Source: Linderina pennispora (taxonomy: Eukaryota; Kickxellomycota; Kickxellomycetes; Kickxellales; Kickxellaceae). From it: a DNA stretch of 64,000 nt. The position numbers were made by a program, and so were the translations under genes. Below the pieces are notes generated by a model. It was not told the DNA's origin. It was given only the letters and a program-made list of their open reading frames with translations, and searched no databases. The DNA is taken from the NCBI RefSeq assembly GCF_002104995.1, contig NW_024468250.1:62001-126000 (forward strand). Reading direction: 5' to 3'. Of this stretch, positions 25,092-36,180 are shown in pieces (positions within the stretch are counted from its first letter, which is position 1; every line of letters starts with the position of its first letter).

Positions 25092-25098
25092 TATATAT
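25092..25098 (-). promoter_or_regulatory. TATA box of the GH24 gene
   Basis: TATATAT 96 bases upstream of the ATG at 24996, read on the minus strand. Confidence 0.45.
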
Positions 25099-25840
25099 GC
25101 GAGAGATTTCGAGATGCAAGCATGAGGCATACGGTCATGGCTTTACTTTGCATGGCAGGTCATTCTAAAATTAGCACATGGGTAGCTGCACCATCTGTTT
25201 ACGGCTCAGTATGCGTTGTTGAAAGATGTAGTCACCATAGAGCAGGAATCAATGCACTGCATATGCTGCTGGTGCTAAAAATAAACGACGGTCTTGCAAC
25301 TTTTGATAACTTGCTTACAACAGTCCAGAACTTGCTCAAGGAGCTACCGGTTTGAGCGAGTATCTAAAAATAAATTGACAGGCAAAAATCATATGGTGCA
25401 AATTCCAGGTCGATCTCCATGTAAGCATGCATGGTTATGCAGATACACGGCATCTAAAAATAAACACATCACTTGGGTATTGATGTAGTGGTAAAGCTAA
25501 GCGGTTCGTATATAAGCATGCATGGAATATCTTGGATTACATGACCTAAAAATATAGGAAAAACCGGCTAAAATATTCCATAGCTTGAAAAAAACATGTC
25601 TGCCATACATTAGCGCTTCTATCGAAATGGGATGCACTCCAAATTCTCATGAAGTTGCATTATCTTTGTAATAGCCTTGTTAGCATTAATCTAGAAAGAA
25701 TTGTTAGGGTGATTTCTGGAATAGGCTACATATCGACAGCAGCAACAGTTGCGTTATGTGTGCTTGTTTGCTATATGAGCTATTGCTGCTTACAAGAATT
25801 TCACTGAAATATGGCTAGTGAAGTAGAGATTGGAGATTTG

Positions 25841-25848
25841 TATATAAA
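25841..25848 (+). promoter_or_regulatory. TATA box of the CHAP gene
   Basis: TATATAAA 91 bases upstream of the ATG at 25932. Spacing mirrors that of the divergent partner. Confidence 0.5.
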
Positions 25849-25931
25849 CTCGCCGGATATCCTATTTCAAACCCTATTCAAACCATATCACAACCAGAAG
25901 ACCAGAAGACCAAAAATATATATTCTTATAA

Positions 25932-26705
25932 ATGAAGCTCATTTCAGTCGCTGCTCTTCTACTCGCCACTGCCTTGCAGCTCGTCTCTGGCTACGCCATC
26001 AAGGGCAGTGTTGTCAACTGCCGCCCAGGTCCGGGGACCTCACACAAGGTCGTCCTCGTGTACAAGAAAGGAGCCCAGGTGACGCTCTCGTGCCAGACTC
26101 CGGGTACAGACGTCAAGGGCAACGATATCTAGGACAAGACCCAGCACGGCTGTTACGTGAGCGACTATTATGTAAATACGGGCAACGGCTATGTGGCCGA
26201 GAAATGCTCCAAGCCCAACGACAAACCCAAGCCTTGTGACAAGCCCTGCGACAAGCCTGACGACAATCCCAAGCCAGGTGACAAGCCTAGCACTAGTGCG
26301 GATCCGATGAAGGATGTTTATCCATACAAAGACGGTAGCTGCAATGGCGTCGACAAGTGGAGCTACTACAGGTGCCAGTGTGTCAACTTTCGTCGTCCGG
26401 TGGATCAACTCACGTCTGGGCATCGACTTCAACAACCACTACAAGGATAAGAGGTGGGATAATGCCAACGAGTGGGATGACGCCGCGCATGCCTCGGGCG
26501 TCACTGTGAGCAACACGCCGAAGCCGGGAGCTGTGGGCCAGACTGACCAAGGCAGCAGGTAGGATATGTGGTGTGGGTAGCCAAGATCTCGGGCAACAGC
26601 GTCACTACTGAGGAGTACAACTACAAGCATCACAAATACGGCACGTGGACTGTCCCCAAGAGCTCGTTCGGGTACACCCACCTCAAGAAACAAGCAGGAA
26701 AGTGA
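25932..26705 (+). pseudogene. Secreted SH3b + CHAP amidase gene, interrupted
   Basis: Signal peptide (MKLISVAALLLATALQLVSG) and SH3b domain (VVNCRPGPGTSHKVVLVYKK) resemble the divergent GH24 neighbour. After a repetitive linker of Lys-Pro-x-Asp units comes a CHAP domain: QCVNF with the catalytic Cys, then VVRWINSRLGIDFNNHY, DNANEWDDAAHASG and VGYVVWVAKISG. CHAP enzymes cut peptidoglycan peptides or amide bonds. Breaks: an in-frame TAG at 26130-26132 where the sister protein has the Trp of LWDKTQHG, a +1 displacement at about 26390 just after the catalytic Cys, and an apparent missing G near 26560. Restored length would be 257 residues. It may be a decaying gene or one damaged by sequence error. 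Confidence 0.7.
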
Positions 26706-27028
26706 CAAATTAATACTCTATGTAGCATATCCCAAGGAAGCAAAATACCAAAAACGACTATAAGCAAAGCACATGGATATGAGGATGAATGTAGTATATC
26801 GGAACCACCCGTTGACACTGTTGTTAGAGAGGATTGTGTCTTGGGCACGATGGGGGTTCAGCGACTTGCTGATCGTCGCCAAGCAATCAATAATCCGAAT
26901 CACCAGCATGTGGGGGTAGTAGATGTTTGAGAGTGACGTTATTAATGGAGACAATGGTACAGGCAGGTTTCGCACCCTGTATTTTTTTTTAATTTTTTTT
27001 TTTGCTATTCATTGAATTCCACGGCGAG
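26706..27028. other. Intergenic, no gene seen
   Basis: AT-rich, ending in a T tract at about 26980-27003 before the EXO84 start. Confidence 0.4.
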
Positions 27029-29767
27029 ATGGACACAATGTCGAGAAAGAAGAGCATGCGGCGCACCTATGACAGTAGCACCGCGCGCCATGCTGGATGC
27101 AAAGCCAGCGGCAGACGCACAGCAGGCGGAGGTGCCGAATGTAGTGCTGAGCGAATTGGTCGCGTCGAATTTCAAGCCCGAAGACTACTTGAAGCGCACG
27201 CTCAAGGCAGTGCCCGAGAAGAGCATCCGGCAGTTCCGCAAGGCGCTGGAGGACTCGCGCAAGCTGACGGCGCGAAACCTGCAAAAGAACGTGTACCGGA
27301 ACTACGAGAGCTTTGTGTTTATCTCCAAGGAGATCTCAGGAATGGAGCGCGACATGCAGCTGCTGCGCGAGCTGCTGTATAATATCAGCCAGGTGGGTGA
27401 CGATTTGATTGAGGAGGAGACAGAGGAAAACCTGGGGCGGCGGCGTACGCTGCGCATGAGCATGGCGAACCAGCAGGATATGTTCAAGGAGCAGCTGGCC
27501 AAGGTGTGGCGGTCGGTGCAGGATGCGCAGCGGATTTGTGCCGTTTGCGCCGAACCGGCACGTGATTGGCGAAATCAAGGGCATTGGCGAGCTCAGCCCG
27601 TCGACGCTGGCCGCGCGGCAGAAAATCGACGTGGTTGTGCTCAACGACATTCTGCTGCTGGCAGTGCGGCGCAAGCGCGGCAACTACTCGCAGGCAATTC
27701 CGGTGGCCGACCGGGCATTCAACATGGCCGATGTATCGGTCGAGGACCTGGGCGACTCGCCGCGCATGGCCAATCTGGTCAAGCTGGTGAACCGCGCCGA
27801 GACACTGATCTTTGCCTTTGCGCATATTGAGTCCAAGAAGGAGTTTGTCATGCTGATTGACCACGCCAAATCCACGCTGTTCTCGCTGGACGCCATGCCG
27901 ATGCCGCCGGTACGCGACCTCCCGGCCCGCTCAGTCAAATCAGGGGCGTCCGGGCAGCTGGGCAGCATTGCCGAGGACGAGGCAGGACAGTGGGAGCGCC
28001 GGCGCCAGGGCTCGGTTCGATGAGATGCTGGATGCGCTGGACATCCATATTGCTCGGCGCGAGTTCGACGAGTCGACAGCGCTGGTGCTGAAGCTGAAGC
28101 AGCGGCTGGAGGCGGCGGGCAAGGGACCGGAGGCTGTGCGCGAGGCCGTAGAGGCGCATGTTGCGGAGCTGGCGCGGCTGATATTGGCAGATCTGCTGAT
28201 TCCATGCTCGCCGCGCAAGCAGGTGGCAGGCAACGTCTCCCTGCTGCACCGGCTGGGGTGGGACAAGGAGGCCAAGGAGGCATTCCTGGCGTCGCGCAGC
28301 GCGACCATCAAGAACCGCACGCGGCAGCTGAAGCTCGAGGGCAACACGCGGCTGTATATCCGCGAGCTGGCAGTGGTGTATTTCCGCCTGATCCGCAACA
28401 CCTGCGAGTGGTATTCAGAATTCTTCCAGGACCCGACCATGATCTCGGCGCTGATCGCCTGGGTGCGCCAGGAGATGGCCGGGTATGCGGCGATTTTCCG
28501 CCGCCACGTGTTCCACGAGACGCAAAAGTTCCAGACCATCGCGTCGTGCCTCAAACATACGCTGGTGGAGGTCGAGATTCTGGGCCACGCCGGGCTGGAT
28601 CTGAAGTTCATGCTGGACCAGGAGTTCTTCCCGGACCTGACCGGCTGCATCCGCAGTTACGAGACCCGGTGCATCGCAATGTTGGGAAAGGCCGTCGCCG
28701 AGGACTCGCTGGCCATTGCCAGCAAGATCACGGCCGGTACGGAGGAGCTGGCAAAGGTGTTTGGCAAGCAGATCCCAATCATTGCCGCTGTTAGCAAGCT
28801 TGACGAGGTGCTGACGGACTTTGGCAACGAGCTACGGTACATTGTGCGCGACTCGCTGTACGGCCAGTCAGTAGCCAGCGTCACCGCCATAATCGAAGGC
28901 GTGCTCAAGCACCTCCTGACGGCACTGCGTCGCGGCACCATCACATATGCACAAGAGTTCGCATTGCTGGTCAGCACACAAGCCATTGTGAGCTGGGTGA
29001 TCCCACGCATCGGCTACGCAGCTCGACCGGGTGTTTGGGCGCACCGTCACCGACATCCACAACCTGGAGCAGCGGCTCGAGGCCTTCCCGCTGTCCCTAC
29101 AGGACGTGTTCTGCCAGAAGCAGTCACTGGCGATTGCCCGGGCGACCTTTGACTTTGTCACCACCGATTTCAACAACGACAGCACGGTGACCGACGCAAT
29201 GACGCCGTCGCAGGAAATGGAGCGGCTCTTGCTGCGGCTTCGGCGATGTGGCGCGCGCGCTCGACAGCTGGCCGGCTTTGCCCAAGCGCACAGTCCTGAG
29301 CGGCATCATTGACTGCCTGTTTGTGCAGATGATTGAGCCGCGCAACTGGGAGACGGCGGCAGGCGAAAAGCGGCCGGTTCAGCCATTTCGGCGTCCACCG
29401 GCTTGTGCTCGACATTCATTTTCTTCTGCGCGTCTGCGGCTCACTGGTCTCCAAGGGCACCAACGACATGGCCAACCGGGTGTGCGAAAAGGGCCTGCGC
29501 GCGTACTTTGCCGCTAACCGCAGCAAGGGGCTGGAGATGAAGAACCGCCCGTGGTATGATGCCAGGGTGCTGGTGACGATGCAGAGGCTTGGGTTTGCCT
29601 TCCCCGAGTTTGGCCACGGGTTCGAGCACCGCGCACAGCAGAGCTTTGAGGGTGCGCCGCCCAGCAGAGGCAATACCGCGAGCCCGGCCACGCCGGTATC
29701 GGCGACTGGCGGGCAGTTCTCGAGGACGCAGTCCCACCAGTCGGCGGCTGACCCTGCGCCGCAGTAA
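27029..29767 (+). CDS. EXO84: Exocyst subunit Exo84 (frame-displaced)
   Basis: Exo84 is one of eight exocyst subunits tethering secretory vesicles to the plasma membrane. The N-terminal Vps51-like coiled coil is visible (SNFKPEDYLKRTLKAVPEKS, QLLRELLYNISQVGDDLIEE), then a PH-type domain (NRHVIGEIKGIGELSP, VVVLNDILLLAVRRKRGNYS) and the helical C-terminal domain (LHRLGWDKEAKEAFLASRSA, YFRLIRNTCEWYSEFFQD). Start ATG at 27029 (MDTMSRKKSMRRTYD). Six +1 displacements at about 27079, 27534, 28003, 29013, 29239 and 29374. Restored length is about 910 residues, longer than yeast Exo84 mainly through a Ser/Thr/Pro-rich tail. No introns. Confidence 0.85.
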
Positions 29768-30057
29768 CAGCACCGAGAGCCAGAAAATGTGGTGTCGGTA
29801 CACACTGCAAATCCTTTTTGCAAGGGACACCAGCAGTTCTGCCATGTGAGGCAAGCAGTGTGACATGGGGCATTAATTCGTGCAGTAGTTTCAAATCAAG
29901 TTTTATTCCAACGGTGACTCCATGTGACGCGGTTTATTCGCGCCTTTATACCAACGTTGTGATAATAGCGATATTTGTTTTTCCTCTTTAGTTTCCCTAG
30001 CACCTTTCTTCCTACACTTTTCCTTTCCTTTCTACGTTCATTTTGGTAGTGAGCCAA

Positions 30058-31635
30058 ATGGTGTGGCAGCTGGCAAACCTTTGTCATACGTCGTCGAATC
30101 ATACAATTTGTCATTGGTGAGTGCACAAAGGGCTCCACAGACATTGCAGCCTTTGACAAGCAGTACTACAGGGATCGGGCAAAGGCGCTATCGCCACTGC
30201 TGTGCGTTTGCCGCGAGTGGTACCAGCTTTTTCTCCCTGCCCTGTACATGCATTACATTATCACCATCGACAACAACAGACATACTGGCAACCTGAGCTT
30301 GGCAGCATCGCGGCTAATACACACGCTCTACATTGAAGTATTGCCCACAGTGTCCTCCAAGCAGGCCATCCCAGCACTAGCATCCATTCTCTCCGATGGC
30401 GTATATTCATTCCACACGGTGATTGTCGAGGCGGATCTTGTGGAAGACCCAGCAACACAAACGACCACTCAGCCCTTATTCATATGCCAAGGCCTGTCAG
30501 CAATCTACCTGAAAAGCGCAAACACCGCGGTTCACATGCCTCCAAACACCGGCTGCGCAAGGCATCGCTAGGTCCCTTTCATGCCTCAAAGGGTACGCTG
30601 CGGTGGCAAACAACTACGCAGAAGCTGAATATGTTTTGCCTGTGGTTATTTCGGAACTGGCCACGCCAACCTCGCTAATGTTTACTAGCCTGGACGCCCA
30701 GGCGAACGCCTATGAGTTGGTACGGCGGTCCGCCCGCACGCTGGTTTCGCTTACCTTCCTGATGTCGTCATATACGGCCCTGCGGAGAGTCCTATACGGC
30801 ACCAAGTCTTTGCCCATAGTGTTCCCGCAGCTGCAGAAATTGTGCGGCACATTGGAAAACGGCAGGTGGTTTGCGATCCCTTTAGGCACATTCCCCAGGC
30901 TGCAAATGCTCTGCGATAAATTGCATTCTGCGTGGCAGCAGCGGGCCGGCGGCACAGCACATGCACTGGCCAGCCTGGTGATGCAGATTGAGCTGCCTGA
31001 ATTGACCACGCTGGCAACGCATACCGCGGCGGGCATGGATCTGGTGCCGGCGAATGTACCGAATCTTAGGTCGGCTGAATACTCGATCCAGCCGTTTTCG
31101 GCCGAGCGGCTGCGCGATGAGGCTGTGTCGGCACAGCTCCACAGGTTGTTGCTACTGCCGCATCTGCACAGACTGCTTCTGCACGACCAGATCCCGACCG
31201 TGTCGGTGCGTACCGACCAAGTGGATCTGTGGCATTACGAGTTGCGGTATTTGAATGTAGGGTTGATCACAGTGTCGTTTGGTAGCGCCATTAAGCTACT
31301 CCGCAGCTTGCAGTGGCTGCAAACTTTGGTCTGCGCGATCAGCGATTTAGTCTCGGTTGCCGGAGGACGTGCCAGGCGACCAGGCTCTAAGCAACACCTT
31401 GCATACTTTGGCAATGTACGTGATCCGCAACAAAACTCTGATCATCGACCGGCGGCCATCGGAGGTCATCCTGGCACGGCTGCCGCAGCTTGCGCTGGTG
31501 CAGGTCCAGGCTGACAGCCTGGCAGTCGATGGGTACTTGCGCGGGCTCGGGCAGCAGCTACGATTTCCGTGGTCGCAGGATGTGGCCGAACGCGTGTCCG
31601 TGGTGGAAACAGATCTGTTTGAGCGGGCGACATGA
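30058..31635 (+). CDS. F-box-like/LRR-like protein of a fungal paralogous family (frame-displaced)
   Basis: Restored length is about 524 residues. The N-terminus has an F-box-like pattern: IIQFVIGECTKGSTDIAAFD, then LSPLLCVCREWYQLFLPALY with the V-C-x-x-W signature. It is followed by leucine-rich helical-strand units that resemble irregular LRRs (MANNYAEAEYVLPVVISELA, FPQLQKLCGTLENG, FPRLQMLC, NVPNLRSAEYS). Such proteins are abundant and fast-evolving in Kickxellales (recalled, not searched). If it is an F-box protein it would recruit substrates to an SCF ubiquitin ligase. Three +1 displacements near 30079, 30530 and 31350 (GTC-T-CGG). Start at 30058 is the nearest ATG but is one base out of phase, so the start is tentative. 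Confidence 0.6.
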
Positions 31636-31665
31636 AAACAAAAATTGCATTACTAATAAATTTTT

Positions 31666-32632
31666 TCACAGTCGGCGCACCGGGATGTTCAGACGCTGGT
31701 TGCGCTGCCAGAACGCCATTAGGATTTCCGCCAGCTGCTGCGGCAGGTCCTCCTGGATTGTGTGGCCGGCTGAAGGCAGAACCTCGAGCTGGAACTTGCC
31801 CTGCATTTGCGCAATCAGCAACTCCTTGTCCAAGCGGTCAGTGCCCGCCAGAACCAACAGTCGGGCTGCAGGTGCCGTGACAAATGCCTTCGACAGGCCC
31901 TGGTACCAGCCGCGCCAGAACGGCTCAGGTGGGCAGAAGGTCCGTGCGCCACACATACTTTTTCGGTTCAATCTCGCGCACCAGCGACGGCACCGAGAGC
32001 CGTGCCGACTCCACACTGTGGATGGCGCCCGAGTCGATGTGCCAGGCTATCGCCTGCTCCACTGACGCAAAGCTCTGCGGCCGCATACTGATGAACACCG
32101 GGATCGCATGCAGCGAGTCCATTGCCGAGCCCTCGACAATATCGACCAGAGCCACGCCTAGCACATGCTGCAGCCGCTTCGCACTATGTGCTGCCACCGC
32201 TCCGCCCATACTGTGCCCCATCAGCACCACGTCGCGCGCATTGCCTGGAAACATCTCCTCGAACACTGCAATTTGGTCGTTCACCAGTTGCGCCAGGCTC
32301 AGGTCATCGTGTGGGCCTGTGGTATCCCCGTGGCCGCGGCAGTCCATGGCTACTATGGAGCATGCGGGGAGGTTGGCGGAAAGGTGCTTGGCCAGTAGCC
32401 CGAATGTCAGGCCCGAGTGGCCGGCGCCATGGTGCAGAATAAAGATCGGGCCTGTGTTTGTGTGCTTGCAGGAATACACATTGAAAGCGGTGTTGCCTAC
32501 CTCTATCGACTGCTTGCTGTCAAAGTAGCTGGACCAGTCGAGCGGGTGCAGCATGCTTGTACTGGGCACGGCAGGGGCGGCAGGCGGCACTGGGATGGTT
32601 TGTGCTTTGAACATTGACTGCCACATTGACAA
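31666..32632 (-). CDS. PPE1: Protein phosphatase methylesterase 1
   Basis: Alpha/beta hydrolase that removes the C-terminal methyl ester from the PP2A catalytic subunit. Motifs: oxyanion strand FILHHGAGHSGLTFG, AMDCRGHGDT, nucleophile elbow LMGHSMGGAVAAH (Ser), ALVDIVEGSAMDSLHAIP (family-specific) and catalytic-His region VLPSAGHTIQEDLP. A +1 displacement at plus-strand 31927 (surplus T: ACC-T-GAG) would give a stop just before EPFWRGWYQGLS. Restored length is 321 residues. Start ATG at 32632 (MSMWQSMFKAQTIPVPPAAP); its 3' end lies 30 bases from the convergent F-box-like gene. Confidence 0.88.
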
Positions 32633-33302
32633 AAAGGTGTTTTAATGAGGAGGGCAAGGCGGAGTTGAAATGCAAATAGTGGAAGCCTGCATGGACTGGT
32701 GAGCTGGCCATTATGCCTAGCTCGGCTGGTGGGGCTGTCGGCTCTCCGAGCCGCATCTGATCATGGCTTTCTAGTATTAACAACTACAGGCTCTACACGT
32801 ATCTGTAGAAGTCCCCAATGCAGTCACCCAAGGCCGCGCTGGCAATCCTGCACGAGCTAGACAAGAAGATTAAAATCTACGAAGGCTGTCCGTTCCATCG
32901 AAATCCAGTTCCAGGAGGATGTCGCACCAGAGCTGTTTGAGCTGTATACACAGTGAATCCTGAGGCATGCCGACTGCTCTAATGCTGCGCGTTGGGAATT
33001 CTATTTGCCATAGACAGCTTAGTATTTGCAGCTGAGTGAACACGCTTCAGCACTTTCGGTGTCTCTTGTATCATGCCACCACGGATCTAGAAATCAAGTT
33101 TACTTTCTGGTCCACCTAACAATTTATTGCACCATTGTGCCAAACAGGTGGCTGTGGGAATACGCCGTATATAGCGTAGAGTGGTGTGTGGACATAAGTC
33201 AGCCACACAAGCCATTCTCTAGTCCAGATAGTGTGTAGAAATGCATTTTATCTTCTCTAGCTTTCGTTATTTGCTTAAACACATCCAACAGCACGGTCAA
33301 CT
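32633..33302. other. Intergenic, with a lipase remnant
   Basis: Only a remnant at about 32839-32960 (listed separately). The rest is promoter-like AT-rich sequence. Confidence 0.4.
32839..32960 (+). pseudogene. C-terminal remnant of a monoglyceride lipase
   Basis: Reads HELDKKIKIYEGCPFHR and, one frame on, EDVAPELFELYTQ followed by a stop. The neighbouring intact-type lipase ends SLDKKLKIIENCPFH and ADEYTQWILS. In the remnant the Trp codon after YTQ is TGA. A tandem copy has decayed to its last 40 residues. Confidence 0.6.
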
Positions 33303-34193
33303 ATGGCCATCTCACAATCAGTGGTCGAGGAAGAGACCAAGTGGGTCACAGCTAATGGTTATGAGTTCTACACTCGCCTGTTCAAGTCCGTAGTCCAGCC
33401 GCCCAAGGCCACCCTGCTGCTCATGCATGCGCTCGGCGACCGAGTTGAGAACTACACAGCAATGGCTCAGTACTTTGCACATGTCGGAATCCAGTTCTTT
33501 GGGTTCGACCAGCGCGGGTTTGGCAAGTCTGGGAGCAAGGCCGGTGACTTGGGAGACAACGGCGGTGTAGATAACGTTGTCAAGGACATTGCTGCCATGA
33601 ACAGACTTGCTATGATCGACGGTGTGAAACATTTCATGTTTGGCATCTCGATGGGAGGCATGCACGTTCTCAACTACTGCCTGGTCCACAACCAGGATGG
33701 TCATATCGCTGGTATCATATCAGACGCACCTGCGCTTGAAAACTCTGGGCTCTTAGTACCGAGCGACGAGGAGGTCAAGAGCTGCGAAGAAGACTCTGCC
33801 AGCCGCAAGATCAAGAAAACCTGCGGATTTAAGCCCGAAGACGCTTTTTAACAACCAAGCGATAGTGGAGCAGTGGGAAAGAGACGACCTCTGTTTAAAT
33901 TACTCTACCTTGGGTACTTTGGTCGATATGTATACTGTAGGCCCTCGCATTACTGCTCGCGCATCTGATTTCATCACGCCGGTGCTGCTGGACACATGCT
34001 GATGGTGACAGTATCACGGATCCGAATGCCACAAGAGAGTTCTTTGCTGGTCTGCCTGACAGTCTCGACAAGAAGCTCAAGATAATTGAGAACTGCCCTT
34101 TCCATGTGATTACCTGGCGTGGTTGGGCATGAGCTAGAGCTAGCTGACGAGTATACGCAATGGATTCTGTCGCGTGTGGAGAGGGATAGCTAG
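33303..34193 (+). CDS. Monoglyceride lipase Yju3-like (frame-displaced)
   Basis: Serine hydrolase releasing fatty acid from monoacylglycerol, normally on lipid droplets or outer membranes. Motifs: ATLLLMHALGDRVENYTAMA (oxyanion HG replaced by HA-L-G), FGFDQRGFGKSG, nucleophile elbow FGISMGGMH (Ser), NYSTLGTLVDMYTVGPRI, and SITDPNATREFFAGLPDSLD with the acid residue. Three +1 displacements near 33848, 33991 and 34122. The first makes a TAA at a T run. Restored length is 295 residues. A tandem remnant lies 350 bases upstream. The catalytic His normally in CFHELH is not clear here (CPFHVITWRGWG), so activity is uncertain. Confidence 0.75.
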
Positions 34194-34860
34194 ATAGCCT
34201 GTATAGCCTGCATAGTCAACTATACTTTCAATTCAACTATACTTTCAATATATCCAGCACTGGTGAGGCAGAGGAGCCTGCTTGTGGCAGATATTGCTTG
34301 AGCAGCGATTTGGCGCAACGTGCTTCCAGGACCTCGGTCTGTTAGATCCTAGCCCTGCGGCTTATTTTCGGACCATGCAAGCGGTTGCCAAGTACCATTT
34401 GGTTGCAATTTTAGAACTGATTGACATGGCTGCTGGTATGTAAATTGGCACTAGGATTGACTCTGCGCATATCTGAAAACTAAAAATAGATAGCATGCTG
34501 TGCTATTCCTTCTTAGATATTTGAGGATGCCATTTCGCTTGGCAGGCGGTGACGCATGGAACGGTTCAAAGGAAACTGCGTCATGCCAAGATTGGTACTT
34601 TCTGGTATGCAGTGCATCTTTGCATGTTATGATATCAGAATTCCATCTTCACCATCGATACTCATGGGGCGAGATAGACGTTTCTGCCAGCACCGACAGG
34701 TCAAGCGACATATAAAAAGCTAGACGTGACACCAAGGTATTCCTCGTTTCCATCAACAACTACATTTCGCTCCAGCATCTACACTTGCATCTGCATCGCC
34801 AAAAGCATCATCAAAAGCATCAATTCACCAAACCCAATACCAACTTTCAAGCTTGAAACA
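34194..34860. other. Intergenic with an unassigned 58-codon stretch
   Basis: An open stretch at 34267-34443 ending with TAA reads FGATCFQDLGLLDPSPAAYF. It has no start and no recognised family and could be a gene remnant. A TATA motif at 34711 belongs to the next gene. Confidence 0.35.
34711..34718 (+). promoter_or_regulatory. TATA box of the Lys/His-rich gene
   Basis: TATAAAAA 150 bases upstream of the ATG at 34861. The intervening leader is CA-rich (many CATC/CAA), typical of unstructured 5' leaders. Confidence 0.5.
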
Positions 34861-36180
34861 ATGCGCGTCATTATCTCTGCCCCACTTGTCCTCTGTGCCG
34901 CACTTGCTGTAGCAGCTCCCGTCAATCATGCGCCTACCCACCAATCCGAAGAGTCATTCTATTGACCACCATATTTCATCTGCTCGCCACCATGGCCATG
35001 CTTCTACCCTTAGTGCCCTACCACCCGCACTCTTCAAGAAAGTGGCATATTCCCATGGGCCATGGGCCGGTGGTGATTCCATCTAAGCACTCGGCAAACC
35101 ATGCGGGCGCAACACCAACCCTCTCCGTTGACTTCGAGGACATCATTGAAGATTTCTCTTCGGATGCTATCCTTGGACACGGATCTATTGAGGACCCCGT
35201 CGTATGATTTTGAAAGCCACCATCCGCACTCTACCACCCACCGGCACCTTCGGTGCTATCCCTACCCCTCCGTCGCACCATTTCCAAAACAAGGTCAAGG
35301 TCCGCCAGGTCGCTGAAGATGACATTGGCTGAAGATGATATGAGCGTCGATGCCTCTGAAGATACCCAAGACGCCGATCCTCTTCCTGATAACATCGGAA
35401 ACGATGATATGGCATCCACTGACGATAGCAGTCCTAATGATGATCCTCTCGATGGCTCAGGCTGAGGATACTGCGTCCTCGGCCACCTCGCAAAAGAAAC
35501 ATGGCAAGAGCGGTAAAAAGCATGGCAAGAGCGACAAAAAGCATGGCAAGAAACACGACAAGGGCCATAGCAAGAAGGGAAAGGACAAGAAAGTCCGTCA
35601 GCTTGCCGACGACGAGACTGAAGGTGCCAGCGAAGACGCAGATATCCCTGTTGATACTGAATCCTCCTCTGATATTCTTGGCGAGGTCGGATATGGCCTC
35701 TGATATCCTTGACAACGACTCTGTTGAGAACTCGCCTGAAGACGCTACTGAAGATCCCATTTCATCAGCCACCTCACACAAGAAGCACGGGAAAGGGCGA
35801 CAAGAAGAGTCATGGTAAGAAAAAGCACGGCAAGAAGCATAGCAAGGGCGACGGAAAGGGCAAGAAGGGTTCGTCAGATTGGCGAAGACTGTGTTGGATG
35901 CTACGGCTTCCCCTTTGGCGATCACATGGGACATGGTCCAGTAGTTCTTCCTACGCCCACTGCGCACCAGCCGCATCATAGCGGGCACAAGAACGGTCAT
36001 TCCGATGTGAAAAAGAGCAAGAGCAAGCACGTCCGCCAGGTCGCTGGTGCCATCGAAGCCCTCGAGGGATTTGTTGGTGACCTGTTTGATGTTGGCATGA
36101 ACAACGTCCAGAACGGAAACGAAAACAACCACCCACAGACTCCCGGAGCGCCCATTCAGATTGGGCAGATTGAAATTTAA
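34861..36180 (+). CDS. Secreted Lys/His-rich repeat protein (frame-displaced)
   Basis: Family unknown. Signal peptide MRVIISAPLVLCAALAVAA. The mature part alternates His-rich blocks (ARHHGHA, MGHGPVVIPSKHSANHAG and again MGHGPVVLPTPTAHQP), basic blocks of KKHGKS/KHGKKHSKGDGKGK units, and acidic Asp/Ser/Glu blocks. Blocks start after a recurring VRQ(V/L/I) motif: KVRQVAEDD, KVRQLADDE, VRQIGED and HVRQVAGA. Nine consecutive +1 displacements are required, roughly at 34955, 35030, 35200, 35235, 35330, 35462, 35690, 35801 and 35869. Every one moves in the same direction. Restored length is about 436 residues with few Cys. The basic/acidic modular design suggests a secreted matrix, metal-binding (His-rich) or processed pro-protein; none is shown. 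Confidence 0.65.

Larger units (their letters stand above)
24997..25931. other. Shared divergent intergenic region
   Basis: AT-rich 935-base region between the two muralytic genes, with a TATA motif near each end and no gene of its own. Co-regulation is plausible but not shown. Confidence 0.5.
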
